DNA from: Taudactylus pleione
Lineage: Eukaryota > Chordata > Amphibia > Anura > Myobatrachidae
Length of the DNA: 64,000 bases
Assembly (NCBI GenBank): GCA_031769625.1
Contig: JAUIMM010000115.1
Span: forward strand, 15,918,501-15,982,500
Direction: 5' to 3'
Position numbers and translations under genes: made by a program. Each line of letters opens with the position of its first letter. Within the stretch, counting starts at the first letter, position 1. The notes below the pieces were generated by a model. That model worked only from the letters and a program-made list of their open reading frames with translations, had not been told where the DNA came from and did no database searches. Shown here piece after piece: positions 45,376 to 56,516 of the stretch.

Positions 45376-45924
45376 GGGCCTGATTCAGACCCACTCGCGA
45401 GCAGCTGTCCGCTCGCAAGTGGGTCGATGTTATGGACTGAGCATGCGCACGACGGAGGGAGCTCCGTCGTGCGCATGCGCCAGACGCGACGAGCGAAGGA
45501 AAGTCCTTCGCTCGTTGTGTCCGATCAAAGGGGGCGTGTTGTCAATGTTGATTGACAGCACGCCCCCTTTGGTGGGCGTGCCGGGGGCGTGCCTCCCTGA
45601 TGGGGGCGTTCCCACGGGAACGCCTCCCGTCAGAAGCCGGCCCACTGACATCACTAGTGATGTCAGTGGGAGTGATTTTGGCTCTGATAGAGCCAAAATC
45701 ACTCCGGAGCTTGCGGTTGAAAACCTCAACCGCAGACTCCGGCTCGCAATTTCGATGGTCGCGATGGTCACGACCATCGCGGCCATCACAATGCACGCTC
45801 GTACAGCCTGTGGGTGGTGACCCACAGCTATACGAGTGTCCAGGAGGACGCTCCATTTTCATGGAGCCCGTCCCTCATTCAGAGCGTGCGCTCTGCTCAG
45901 AGCGTACGGCTCTGAATGAGGGCC
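45376..45924. mobile_element. Multi-hairpin MITE in the left arm
   Basis: Flanked by TTA (45373-45375 and 45925-45927). Ends GGGCCTGATTCAGACCC and GGCTCTGAATGAGGGCC. A chain of palindromes fills it, for example CACTGACATCACTAGTGATG (around 45641), AGTGATTTTGGCTCT and its inverse (45671-45705) and GGTCGCGATGGTCACGACC (45756-). Length 549 bp, like the copies at 55966-57618. Confidence 0.9.
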
Positions 45925-46099
45925 TTAGTCCATTCAACGAAGCCCCAAAAGGAAACACACACAAAACTAAAAAGTTAAAAAGGAATAATAATGCAAGATA
46001 TATAGCAGCATTTGAACAAAGACAAAAGAAATATAAAAGAAATATAGCTGCATCAAGACTTCTTTTAAAGATATTAAAAAGTTTTTAGAACCAATTGGA

Positions 46100-46692
46100 A
46101 GCTTTTATTACAAGATCCCATCATAGGTACAGTCATACCAGAAAAACCATTATTTATTTATAGAAAAGCACCAGCACTTAAAAACCAGCTGGTGAGAAGC
46201 AGTTTAGATTATGAAATAAGACAAAGCATTAGATCTAGAGGTTTCCATCGTTGTGGAGAATGTTTAATGTGCAGAACTGTAAAGTCAAATGATCGTAAAA
46301 AGATGGGTTTCGAAATCAAAGGAAAAATATATCCAATTAGGGAATTCATCACTTGCAATTCCAGGAATGTGATTTATATCCTGGAGTGTGAGTGCGGTCT
46401 TATTTATGTGGGTAAAACCAGCAGAAATCTAAAGGTTAGACTAGCGGAGCATATATACAACATCCGCAAGGCCTTGAGACGCATACTGTATCTGCACATT
46501 TTAAGAGACATCATGCAGGAAAAGAAAGATGAATTAAAACTTTTTTAGGGATCCAACAGATATTACCCAAGTGGAGAATGCGTGATATTGAGAATAGACT
46601 TTCTCAAACTGAGATGAGGATTTACCAATTGGGGACACTTGTACCCAAGGGGCTCAATGGTGAGTTCGAAATTAAATGTTTCCTCACCTAAA
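46100..46692 (+). pseudogene. Penelope-like GIY-YIG endonuclease, 5'-truncated copy
   Basis: The reading starts in the PLE linker (LLQDPIIGTVIPEKPLFIYR), has a CGECLMC zinc-type motif, then RNVIYILECECGLIYVGKTS and LKVRLAEH, the complete GIY-YIG start with the usual Arg. Two small frameshifts between 46470 and 46550 are followed by LGIQQILPKW and PKGLNGEF, then a stop. No reverse transcriptase is present. The copy lies between two inverted arms and is of a different lineage from the PLE at 27752. Confidence 0.8.
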
Positions 46693-46981
46693 AAATCCAC
46701 TTTTTATTTAGTTGGTTTCTGGACATATATATCAAGTACAATATGTATTATGTACTGGTATTTTATCTTATTTATTATTAATCATTTTTGCTGCTATCCA
46801 AAAAAAGCACTTTTCTAGCATGTTTTTTTTTATATTTATTATTGTTAATGTATTATCTCTGTCTTGATGCTGCTATATTTCTTTTATATTTATTTTGTCT
46901 TTGTTCAAATGCTGCTATATATCTTGCATTATTATTCCTTTTTGTGTGTGTTTCCTTTTGGGGCTTCGTTGAATGGACTAA

Positions 46982-47580
46982 GGGCCTGATTCAGAGCCGG
47001 ACGCAAGTGGCTGCTCGTTTGGTCCGAGCGATGTTTGCCCAACTGCGCATGCGTACGGATCATAATACGCATGCGCAAACCAGTCAGTGCGGCCGAAATT
47101 CATGTGCTCGCAAAATAGCGAATGCCTGATAATTTGAGTGACAGAATGAGGCGAATGTGGGTGGTAACAGGGGAAGGTGCTTGAAAACGGGGAATGGAGA
47201 TCCGATCGCAGGCGTGCTTAAAGGTCAAAACGGGCGTTTTATGGGTGTGCATAATTAAAACAGCAGCGTCATTGACCACTTCACTGGGTTTTTTTTTAGC
47301 CAGAACTGCTCGCAAAATTGTGGTAGCAAAAACCAACCCCAAGAATAGCGAGCAGCTCATACCCTGTTCGATGTACTCGATTAATCTAATAAATAGCGGA
47401 CATGACGTAGGATGCGAGCGGCCAGGGGGCGTAGTTTCCCAAAAAACGACCGCAAGTTTTGTTCGCTCGTACAGACCAAGAGGCGTGAACAGACCGCAAA
47501 CAGCGAACGGTTCATTTGAATAGCCACCCCTATTTTCGGGACGAGCGAGCGCAAATAGCGACCGGCTCTGAATCAGGCCC
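46982..47580. mobile_element. MITE in the right arm, different subfamily
   Basis: Flanked by TAA (46979-46981 and 47581-47583). Ends GGGCCTGATTCAGAGCCGG and CCGGCTCTGAATCAGGCCC are near perfect inverted repeats. The interior (about 600 bp) lacks most of the palindromes of the 549-bp copies and shows GCGCATGCGTACG, GAAAACGGGG and AAATAGCG motifs. It occupies the site equivalent to that of the left-arm MITE. Confidence 0.85.
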
Positions 47581-47972
47581 TAAGTGCAATCATTAACAGC
47601 ACTTTATTAACAAGAATGAGTTATGGATCGCTTGCCAAAAGTTTTTAAATAAAGTTATAAAATAATTCAGGATTAATGGAACTTCAGGGTGCTGTGGAAC
47701 GCATTTAGTTTACGGCTGCCATGTGATCGCATGAAGGATCGTGCGTGGAACGCACTATGGAACTTCCGGGTGCTGTGGAACACATTTAGTTTCCGGCTAC
47801 CATGTGATCGCATGAAGGATCGTGCGTGGAACGCACTATGGAACTTCCGGGTGCTGTGGAACGCATGTAGCTTCCGGCTTCCGGTGGAGACGGAGACAGC
47901 GCGGCAAGTGACAACAGCTGCCAGCCAGAAATATACAAGGTATATAAAGAGTAACTTGTGTGAGCCTAAACA

Positions 47973-48016
47973 CACTTCTGACGAAGGACTACTGTGTCCG
48001 AAATGCGTTAAGCGTG
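47973..48016 (+). ncRNA. Hammerhead-ribozyme-like motif, right arm
   Basis: CACTT, CTGACGA, stem II GGAC/GTCC, GAAA, then TGCGTT and AAGCGTG, which pairs with CACTT with one bulged base. It is the mirror of 44939-44980. Here the CGCG near stem III has become TGCG, while the left copy has CGCA, so each has lost a different CpG of the same ancestral sequence. Confidence 0.6.
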
Positions 48017-48508
48017 GCTCACTTTTTCTTCGGACCCTTGGTGTCAAGCAGCGCTCCTATCGCCTCCCGTTTTGGTGGACCTGACTATCCGGACCTCAGG
48101 CTCACCCTTCCCTTATGTGAACTGGGACATGGGATGGTTTGTCATCTGATATTTGCTGATGCTGCTTGCCAATGGGATTTTGTTATATGTTTATAACCCA
48201 CTTCATGATTGTAAGTGCAACTTGTAATTAAAGATTTTTGTTTTAAAAAGGAATCTACACTATATTTTCCTCTATTTTATGTGTCTTTCCATGCCTGGTG
48301 TGTATCTATGAGAACATAAGGGCTGGCAAGGCACTATTGTATTACAGATCAACAAACAGCCATCCACTAATAGAGGCTTGGAAACTTCTCTCTAAGGGAA
48401 CATTGTGGATATTCATCTATACATATGAATGGACTGTACCAGTACCCATTGAATCAAGGGTGATTTAATTCAGCCATTTGTTTGATGTGTTTTTACACTG
48501 TAATTCTT

Positions 48509-49436
48509 TAGGGGAGATGGACTAAAGGGCATATTCAATTGGGCACGAGGTTTAGTGAGGTAAAAATCTTGCGCCCCTTGCTCCCAATTTTGGATAACCG
48601 CGGGTATGCATGCTCCCGATACCTGCGGTATCCAATTAAAATAAAGTGGTCGCAGGGTTTCCAGCTCTGAAAACCCCACAACGCGTAAAGATTTTTTTTT
48701 TTTAAATGCCACTTACCTGCTCTGGGGTTTCTGGTAGTCCCCGTATCTCCCAGTGGCCTCCCCTCCATCTTGTCACTGGGGAAGGGGCTGTTGGTGATCC
48801 TGGGGACTGCTGGGAGGCTCTGGGGGCTGGTGGGAGGAGCAAGGGCTGCTGGGAGATGTAGTTCTCCCAGAGCCCATTATAGGGGGGACACTGACACTGG
48901 ACACACACACACACCGAGAGTCGACCACACAACACTCATACACACACAGACACACTCATACACACCTACAAACACTAACAAACACTCACACACACTGCAT
49001 ACTCACTGCTGCTGCACACCCGATGCTGGATGCAGAAGACAATGCTGCAGAAGGTAAGTAATTAAGGACTAAGTAAGTTAATTGGAAAGTTCCAATTGCT
49101 TAATTAGTCCTCAGGGGGGGGGGGGGGCGCCGCCAGGGTCCAAGAGCAAGTCCCACTGATTTTTCCTAAAATTATTGATTTTAGGAAATATCAGACTTGC
49201 TCTGGGAGGGCTCAAAAAGAAACCCTCCCGGCACTCAAAACCGAAAAAAACCCACACCTAATTGAATAGCAAATTGGTTTGCTATTCTTGCCCCCAATTG
49301 AATATGCCCCAATGCCTTGGAGAGAGATAAAGTGGTGAGAGATAAAGTACTAAACAATCAGCTCCTAACTGTCATTTTACAGACTGTTTGAAAAATGACA
49401 ATTATCTCACTTCAAGGCTTAGTACATCTACAGTAC
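48509..49436. mobile_element. Fold-back MITE interrupted by another MITE
   Basis: TTAGGGGAGATGGACTAA (48508-48525) and GCCTTGGAGAGAGATAAAG (49314-) join into the start of a fold-back like that at 19881, and it ends with CAAGGCTTAGTACATCT near 49436. The interruption is the MITE at 48526-49310. Confidence 0.7.
48526..49310. mobile_element. MITE with GGGCATATTCAATTGGG ends
   Basis: Inverted ends GGGCATATTCAATTGGG and CCCAATTGAATATGCCCC, sister to 15372-15922. The TAA on the left is matched by AAT on the right, a probably decayed duplication. It contains a CACACACA-rich block at 48900-49000 and a G-run at 49117-49128. Confidence 0.75.
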
Positions 49437-49756
49437 TCCTTTATTTGTTATATAAAGCCTTTCATGTACAGTACATGACGATATATACACAGAGTATAAA
49501 TAAATATATACAATATACACAGGGTAACACTTATTACTGATCCATGATTTCGAAGGTTGGTTTCTAAAATAGGAAAGGGGATCCTTTAGAGTGGTGAAGA
49601 CTTAAAGGGATCATTATACAGAAAAAATAGGATAGTTCCTTTTTGCACTTACTAAGTGGGCAAATGTAAATTCTATATTACTTATCTACAAATTTTTAAG
49701 CTGAAGTAGGTGCAAGTCTGGGTCGTCTGGTAAAAGGTCACCATTTAGTGACCTTA
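49437..49756. other. No recognised feature
   Basis: AT-rich, without supported frames. Confidence 0.4.
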
Positions 49757-50298
49757 GGGCCTAATTCAGGTTGGTTTGCAATGTTGCATTCACATGCACC
49801 CTGCTTGCTGAGAAAATATGCTAATGAATGTAATCGCACGGCCACCGCAGCACTATGCCAAGACGCCCATCACGATATAAAACCTGCCCACTTCCCATTG
49901 CAAGCATCCGCAAGTCAGCGAAAACATCGGTACCATCGAGTAACTTCGGAACCATCTGCACAGCTGTCGTTGCCCTTACCCTACCGCAGAAACTTCTTAA
50001 CTTCCTGTAGCCATCTAGACTTCTGCCAGCATATGCTTTAGCAGGGGCTTAATAATGCATGCCCCTGTAATAGCATGTAAACGCCCAGGCACGCCTGCAT
50101 TTCTCAGACCACCCCCCGTCACCACCCTCAAACTGTCACTTCCTGTCAATCACAGTGTGAAGACTCTGCATGCTCACTGTGATCGCTTCCCGATCGCTGT
50201 GGCCAGTTCACGCACTGCGTCTTATACGCATGCAGAGAATGCAAACATTGGGTGGCTGTGTGCGAACGCAGCCTTGCGAACCAACCTGAATCAGACCA
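49757..50298. mobile_element. MITE with GGGCCTAATTCAGGTTGG ends
   Basis: Inverted ends GGGCCTAATTCAGGTTGGTT and AACCAACCTGAATCAGACC. TTA is on the left; the right flank is not clean. The ends resemble those of the multi-hairpin MITEs but continue differently. Frames inside (49748-50041, 50055-50444) are not gene-like. Confidence 0.7.
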
Positions 50299-50689
50299 AT
50301 AATCCTATTTTGACAGTCATAGATATGGAGAAACTTTGTGGAAACATACTTATGTCCATAGATTTTTCTAACATTGGGGAACCATGCATATTAACTTTGC
50401 TAGGTGATTGCACCACAATATCCAGAGGTGGTAGAAGAGAATAGACACTGAAATTGTGGAGCAAGTTCTGGCAAGTGCTGGATTTGGTAGCTCAGGTGCA
50501 AATTCTATCCTGTTGCCTGTCAACGGTTTGAAAGTGAGCAGTAGACAATCATCCCCTCAATTTACAACAGTGCTCCCAATGGACAAATCATTTTGTTGCC
50601 TCTTGAGGTAAACGGCTGCACTTATCATGTAGTTCAGCAGACCAGCAGGTCTTTGGTACAAGTATCCACAAGTAGTTTTATTAGCAGCA

Positions 50690-50693
<4 letters not shown>
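50299..50693. other. No recognised feature
   Basis: No supported frame or repeat end. A (TA)n tract follows at 50694-50723. Confidence 0.4.
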
Positions 50694-50725
<32 letters not shown>

Positions 50726-50984
50726 ATTAGAGATGAGTGGGTCCGAGAACCGGACCCACATGAACATTGCAATTCCGAGTCGGACCCAAGTCCGGCTCAG
50801 GATTTCCCGCCTGACTCGGATCCAAAAACGAGGCAAAAAGTCTTCCTCCCACTGTCGGATTCTCACGGATTTTGGATTCTATAATGGTCCCGATTATCGG
50901 TGCCATTTTCACTCAGGAGTGTACAGAACAGACGTGTTCTGTTCTTCTCTGTTGTTCTGGGTTGCAGTGTTGTAGTTTATCAAG

Positions 50985-51200
50985 GGTGCAGTGTTGTCAG
51001 ACTGGGGCTGCAGTACATAAAGTGTGGGGTGCTGCTGTGTCACTGTTGTCCTGTCAATCAAGGGGCTCTGTTCTTCTCTGTTGTTCAAGGGTGCAGTGTT
51101 GTAGTTGTTCAAGGGTGCAGTGTTGTCAGACTGGGGCTGCAGTACATAAAGTGTGGGGTGCTGCTGTGTCACTGTTGTCCAGTCAATCAAGGGGCTAAGA
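50985..51200. repeat. Tandem repeat, about 127-bp unit, in the hAT 5' region
   Basis: Two copies with GTGCAGTGTTGTCAGACTGG and GTGTGGGGTGCTGCTGTGTC. A further GACTCTGCAGGTGGT-type duplication follows at 51365-51440 and 51525-51590. Confidence 0.85.
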
Positions 51201-51899
51201 CTGCAGTTCATAAAGGGGTGCTGTGTCGTCCAGGGGTGTTCTGTCAATCCAGGGATGCTCTACCCCAGTGTAAAAAAAATCAAAGTTAAAATTAATAATT
51301 ATTCATTAAAAAATAAAAACCTCTTTTTTTCACTTTTATTTGTGTGTGTGTTAGCTATGCTATTATTGTTTGGTGACTCTGCCAGCCAAACCACAGTTTA
51401 TCATCCACTTATTTGTGACTCTGCAGGTGGTTTGTCCGCACTCCACAGGGGGGCTTTGTTGTCCATAAAGGGGTGCTGTGTCATCCAGGGCTGCTCTTCC
51501 CCAGTGTAAAAAAGTTATTGTTCGGTGACACTGCCAGCCAGACCGCAGTTTATCATCCACGTATTTGTGACTCTGCAGGTGGTACCCGTTGTCATGCCAG
51601 AGTAAGTAAAGGTAGGGACCCAAACCATCTAGGAACCTCCTTCCTGTTATGTCATTTATAGTGCATCCATCAAATGTTTTTGCAAAATTCAGAAACTTTG
51701 GCTAAAAAAGTAACAACAATCAGTCCAGCGTCAGCTAGCTCCCTTCTCTCTGCTAGATCCAAGCATCTGGCATCTTCACCACCAACACCTTCATCAACAA
51801 TATCCTCAATCATGATCAGAAGTAGTCCTGCATCCAATTTGATAAGGCTATCTGTCCTCTTCTATCCTGGATTCCTCAGAAGAATCCTTGAGTGCTATG

Positions 51900-53695
51900 C
51901 CTGCTGCTGCTAGGGGTGGATCTTCATCCCAGAAGGGAACCAGGAAGACTACTAGTAGTAGTTCTAAAAAGCAATTGACTAGTATGACAGCAGGCACCCC
52001 GTTGCACAGCAGATCACTGACACCATAACATCTATGCTGGTATTAGATGTGCGTCCGATATCTGCCATTAGTGCAGTGGGTTTTAGACACTTAATTGATG
52101 TCTTGTGTCCCCGCTACCAGATCCCATCAAGGTTCCACTTCACCTTAAAAGCAATTCCCAGCCTGTACAGGGACATGAAAACATAATTAGTGTCCTCAAA
52201 AAATGCTGTTGTACCCACTGTCCACTTAACCACAGATATGTGGACAAGTCGAACAGGGCAAATGCAAGATTACATGACTGTTACAGCCCACTGGGTGGGT
52301 GTATTGCCTTCAGCAGCACCAATAGCAGCAGTAGCATCTAAGAAACAGCAGCTCATTCAGAGGCAGGCTATTCTGTGTATCACCAGTTTCACTAAGAGGC
52401 ATACCGCTGACTAATTCTTAGAAAAACTCAGGAAAGTCACTGCAAAATGGCTTACCCCACTTGGACTCTCCTCGGGATTTGTGATTTCTGACAATGCCAC
52501 CAATATTGTGAGAACATTACAGCAGGGTGAATTCGAACACGTCCCTTGTTTTGCTCACACAATCAACTTGGTGACAGGAGATGCTTTCTGTGGCCCGCAA
52601 AATTTCGGCACATTTTCGCCATTAAGCAGGTTATTGTAGAAGATTGCAGCACCTGCAAGAAATGTTGAATTTGCCCTGTCACCAGTTGAAGCAAGAGGTA
52701 GTTACAAGGTGGAACTCCACCCTTGATATACTTCAGCGGATGGAGGAACAGCAAAAAGCCATCCAAAGCTACACGAACTATGACATAGGAAGAGGAGGGG
52801 GAATGTACCCTACTCAAGCTCAGTGGAAAATACTTTCTGTGTTGTGCAAAGCGCTGAAAACCTTCAAAGTAGTCACCTGTGAAATGAGTTTAGACACTGC
52901 CAGCGTGAGTCATGTAATTCCCCTAATTAGACTGTTAAAAAAGCAGCTTGAGAAACTGAAGTAGGAGCTGAAATGAAGCGATTCTGCTAAGCATGTCGGA
53001 CTTGTAGATTAAGTCCTTTATTCGCTTTGCCAGGATCCAAGGGTTGTCAGTATCTTATAAAAGGAACAATACATTTTGGCGACTGTGCTGGATCATATGT
53101 CATGTCTCTCTTCCCAGTGGACACAGATCTAAAGAGATGCAAAGAGCTTTTGGGAAGGAATTTGTCAGCTGATGTGGCACATGTGCAGCGATGGCTCCCC
53201 CTTCAGTTTCTCCAGCAAGTGAAGCTGCCAGGAAAATACTAAACTTTCCCAAACAAAGACCCACTGGTGATGCAGATGAGTCAACACAACAAAGTTTTTA
53301 TATCTGGTCGGGTCTAAAAGAATTGCCTACAATTAATGAGACCTCTACCATGACTACATCTGATACGGTCACCATTCAAAAAATGGTTGAAGACTATTTT
53401 AATGATAGCGTCCAAATACAAATAGGCATGTCAGACAGTCCATTTCACTACTGGCAGGAAAAAAAAGGTAATTTGGAGGCCCTTGCACAAACTGGCTTTG
53501 CTTTACTTGAGCTGCCCCTCCTCCAGTGTGTACTCAGAAAGAGTTTTCAGTACAGCCGGGAACCTTGTCAGCAAACGGCGTAGGAGGCTGCTTCCTGAAA
53601 ATATGGAAAAGATGATGTTCATCAAAATGAACTACAAATTTTTCGAGGAAGACCTTTTACCACCAATTACATTCAAAAATTACACAGGCACCTAA
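51900..53695 (+). pseudogene. hAT transposase, multiple frameshifts
   Basis: In order: SMLVLDVRPIS-like and CPRYQIPSR segments near 52035-52130, LTTDMWTSRTGQMQDYMTVT (52225-52285) with the first catalytic Asp, a degraded middle, VVTRWNSTLDILQRMEEQQK (52695-52755) around the conserved Trp, and near the end PSSSVYSERVFSTAGNLVSK with RRRLLPENMEKMMFIKMNY, the dimerisation region. At least five frame changes and several stops make it inactive. The product would have been a hAT cut-and-paste enzyme of about 600 residues. Confidence 0.85.
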
Positions 53696-54394
53696 GGCTG
53701 TAATGGTGGATTCCAGCGGGGACTAAAAAATATTGTGTGAAGATGATGTACACACTGATGAGGGTGAGAAATCGGATGATGATGGCGACAACATCTTGCC
53801 TCTGTAAAGCCAGTTTGTGCATGGAGAGATCATTGCTAGCAATGTCAGCTGCCCATTGGTGGCTTGTTTTGTGGGGCCCAAACAAACCAATCGCTTCAGC
53901 CACAGTCCCTTTCATTGGAGTGATTGGTTTGTTAAACTGTGCATATCCCGTATACTATATACAACATAAGGGTGGGTGGAATGGCCCAAGGAAAACTCCA
54001 TCTTGCACTGCTTTTCTTTGCATTATGTGCTGTTGTTTGGCATTGCTGCCTGACATTTTTAATGTTATAGTTTATTAAACTGCCATCCTGTCTGCCACTG
54101 CAGTGCCTCTCTGTACCATGTTGGAAGCTGAATTGCAACATGATAGTGCCGCCCACTGCTGTAGCTTAGCTTATTCAGCCAGCTAGCTCGATGGAACCTT
54201 TTGGCCTAAACTGGATTAAATCAATATTGTGAGTTGTTAGGTGGTCAAAATTGACTGAAGATCAATGCTATTGAGGTTAACAATACTGTAGGAACAATAT
54301 CAGGCCCAAAATATGTGATTTCAACTGTTTTTATGATTTTTTTGAAAAAAATACAGATCCAAAATCAAAACACGGGGGTCGGCACACATCCCTA

Positions 54395-54435
<41 letters not shown>

Positions 54436-54438
<3 letters not shown>

Positions 54439-55793
54439 TTCTTCCGGAAAGTATTCACAACGTTTCACTTTTCCACATATTATTATGTTACAGCCTTATT
54501 CCAAAATGGAATAGATTCATTTTTGTCCTCAAAATGCTACACACAGTACCCCATAATGACAATGTGTAAAAAGTTTTTTGGAGATTTTTGCAAATTTAAT
54601 ATAAAAAAAAAACTAAGAAATCACATGTACATAAGTATTAACAACCTTTGATCAATACTTTGTTGATGCACCTTTGGCAGCAATTACAGCCTCAACAGTT
54701 TTTGAATATGATGCCACAAGCTTGGCACACCTATTTTTTGGCAGTTTCACCCGTTCCTCTTTGAGCACCTCTCAAGCTCCATCAGGTTGGATGGGAAGCG
54801 TCGGTGCACAGCCATTTTCAGATCTCTCCAGAGATGTTCAATTGGATTCAAGTCTGGGCTCTGGCTGGGCCACTCAAGGACATTCACAGAGTTGTCCTGA
54901 AGCCACTCCTTCTATATCTTGGCTGTGTGCTTAGGGTCATTGTCCTGCTGAAAGATGAACCGTCACCCCAGTCTGAGGTCAAGAGCGCTCTGGAGCAGGT
55001 TTTCATCCAGGATGTCTCTGTACATTGCTACATTAATATTTCCCTTAATCCTGACTAGTCTCCCAGTTAATACAGGCCTGATTGGTGGATTGCTGCAGAG
55101 ATGGTTGTCCTTCTGGAAGGTTCTCATCTCTCCACAAAGGAATGCTGTAGCTCTGACAGAGTGACCATCAGGTTCTTGGTCACCTCCCTAACTAGGGCCC
55201 TTCTCCCCCAATCGCTCAGTTTAGATGGCCGGCCAACTCTAGGAAGTGTCCTGGTGGTTCCGAACTTCTTCCATTTACGGATGATGGAGACCACTGTGCT
55301 CATTGGGACCTTCAAAGCAGCAGATATTTTTCTGTACCCTTCCCCAGATTTGTGCCTCGAGACAATCCTGTCTCGAGGTCTACAGACAATTCCTTGGACT
55401 TCATGCTTGGTTTGTGCTTCGACAGGCACTGTCAAGTATGGGACCTTATATAGATGCCTTTCAAAATCATGTCCAATCAACTGAATTTACCACAGGTGGA
55501 CTCCAATTAAGCTGTAGGAACATCTCAAGGATGATCAGTGGAAACAGGATGCACGTGAGCTCAATTTTGAGCTTCATGGCAAAGGCTGTGAATACTTATG
55601 TACATGTGATTTCTTAGTGTTTTTTTTAATCATATTTGGAAAAATCTCTAAACAACTTTTTGCACGTTGTCATTATGGGGTATTGTGTGTAGAATTTTGA
55701 GGAAAAAATTAATTTATTCCATTTTGGAATAAAGCTATAACATAACAAAATGTGGAAAAAGTGAAGCGTTGTGAATACTTTCTAGATGCACTG
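54436..55793 (-). mobile_element. Tc1 element, internally deleted, minus orientation
   Basis: Plus-strand ends CAGTTCTTCCGGAAAGTATT and AATACTTTCTAGATGCACTG are inverted repeats, in a TA-rich target tract. Length 1358 bp against about 1.6 kb for intact relatives. It is a different family from the Tc1 at 31083. Confidence 0.9.
54660..55480 (-). pseudogene. Tc1 transposase, central part deleted
   Basis: On the minus strand from 55480: helix-turn-helix region (EGYRKISAALKVPMSTVVSI, then GRPSKLSDWGRRALVREVTK), a junction near 55080, and then IFQQDNDPKHTAKI and [19 protein letters not shown], with the second Asp and the Glu 34 residues apart. The segment with the first Asp is missing, and stops interrupt the second half. 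The long plus-strand frames over this region are antisense shadows. Confidence 0.85.
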
Positions 55794-55965
55794 TGTATAT
55801 ATATATATTTATATATAAATATATATATATATATATAGTTGATATAGAGCACCTAAGTGCTTAGTGTATCCAGCATCAGAAAGATAGGAACTACTGCTTT
55901 GAGTGAACAAAAGGTGCATATGTGCAACATTAAATAAAAAAGTTATAACCCTCATAAAAAACTTA

Positions 55966-56513
55966 GGCCCTGATTCAGAGCCAGACGCTCTGACCAGAGC
56001 GCTCGCTCTGAATCAGGGCCCACCTCCATAAATATGGAGCGTCCTCCTGGACGCTCGTATAGCTGTGGGTCACCACCCACAGCCTATACGAGAGCGCAGG
56101 ATGATGGTCGCGATGGTCTTGACCATCGCGACCATCGCCACTGCGAGCCGAAGCCTGCGGTTGAGTTTCTCAACCGCAAGGCCCGGAGTGATTTTGGCTC
56201 TATCAGAGCCAAAATCACTCCCACTGACATCACTAGTGATGTCAGTGGGCCGGCTTCTGATGTAGGCGTTCCCTTGGGAACGCCCCCGTCTCGGAGGCAC
56301 GCCCCCAGCACGCCCACCAAAGGGGGCGTGCTGTCAATCAACATCAACAGCACGCCCCCTTTGATCAGACACAATGAGCGAAGGAAAGTCCTTCGCTCGT
56401 CGCGTCTCGCGTATGCGCACAACGGAGCTCCCTCCGTCGTGCGCATGCACAGTGCACACCATCGACCCACTTGCGAGCGGACAGCCGCTCGCGAGTGGGT
56501 CTGAATCAGGCCC
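55966..56513. mobile_element. Multi-hairpin MITE, tandem copy 1
   Basis: Flanked by TTA (55963-55965 and 56514-56516). Ends GGCCCTGATTCAGAGCC and GGGTCTGAATCAGGCCC. Ten or so palindromes in a row, including GGTCGCGATGGTCTTGACC, AGTGATTTTGGCTCT with its inverse, CACTGACATCACTAGTGATG, GGCGTTCCCTTGGGAACGCC, GCGAAGGAAAGTCCTTCGC and GCTCCCTCCGTCGTGCGCAT with its partner. 548 bp. Confidence 0.92.
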
Positions 56514-56516
56514 TTA

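Larger units (their letters stand above)
44451..46065 (-). repeat. Left arm of a large PLE inverted repeat
   Basis: From ACAGTGTAAAAACACATC inward, this arm is the reverse complement of 46830-48502 once the MITE in each arm is removed. It holds a hammerhead-like motif at 44939-44980 (minus) and three copies of an about 72-84-bp unit (GGAACGCACTATGGAACTTC on the minus strand) at 45057-45275. PLEs often have one terminal repeat copied in inverted orientation, which this structure fits. Confidence 0.85.
46830..48502 (+). repeat. Right arm of the large PLE inverted repeat
   Basis: Reverse complement of 44451-46065 apart from the MITEs. It follows the end of the PLE gene directly, so it is probably the original 3' terminal repeat, and the left arm the inverted copy. 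It ends GATGTGTTTTTACACTGT. Confidence 0.85.
50728..54394 (+). mobile_element. hAT transposon with decayed transposase
   Basis: It starts TAGAGATGAGTGGGTCC and ends GGTCGGCACACATCCCTA, the same family as 11344-14964 and 16117-17747. It inserted in a TA-rich tract, so the 8-bp duplication (atatctat/atatatac) is uncertain. Transposase remnants on the plus strand cover most of the protein, making this the fullest copy of the family here. Confidence 0.9.

Noticed and set aside
54674..55617. Plus-strand frames over the deleted Tc1.
   Set aside because: The minus strand encodes recognisable Tc1 transposase pieces; the plus-strand frames are antisense shadows.
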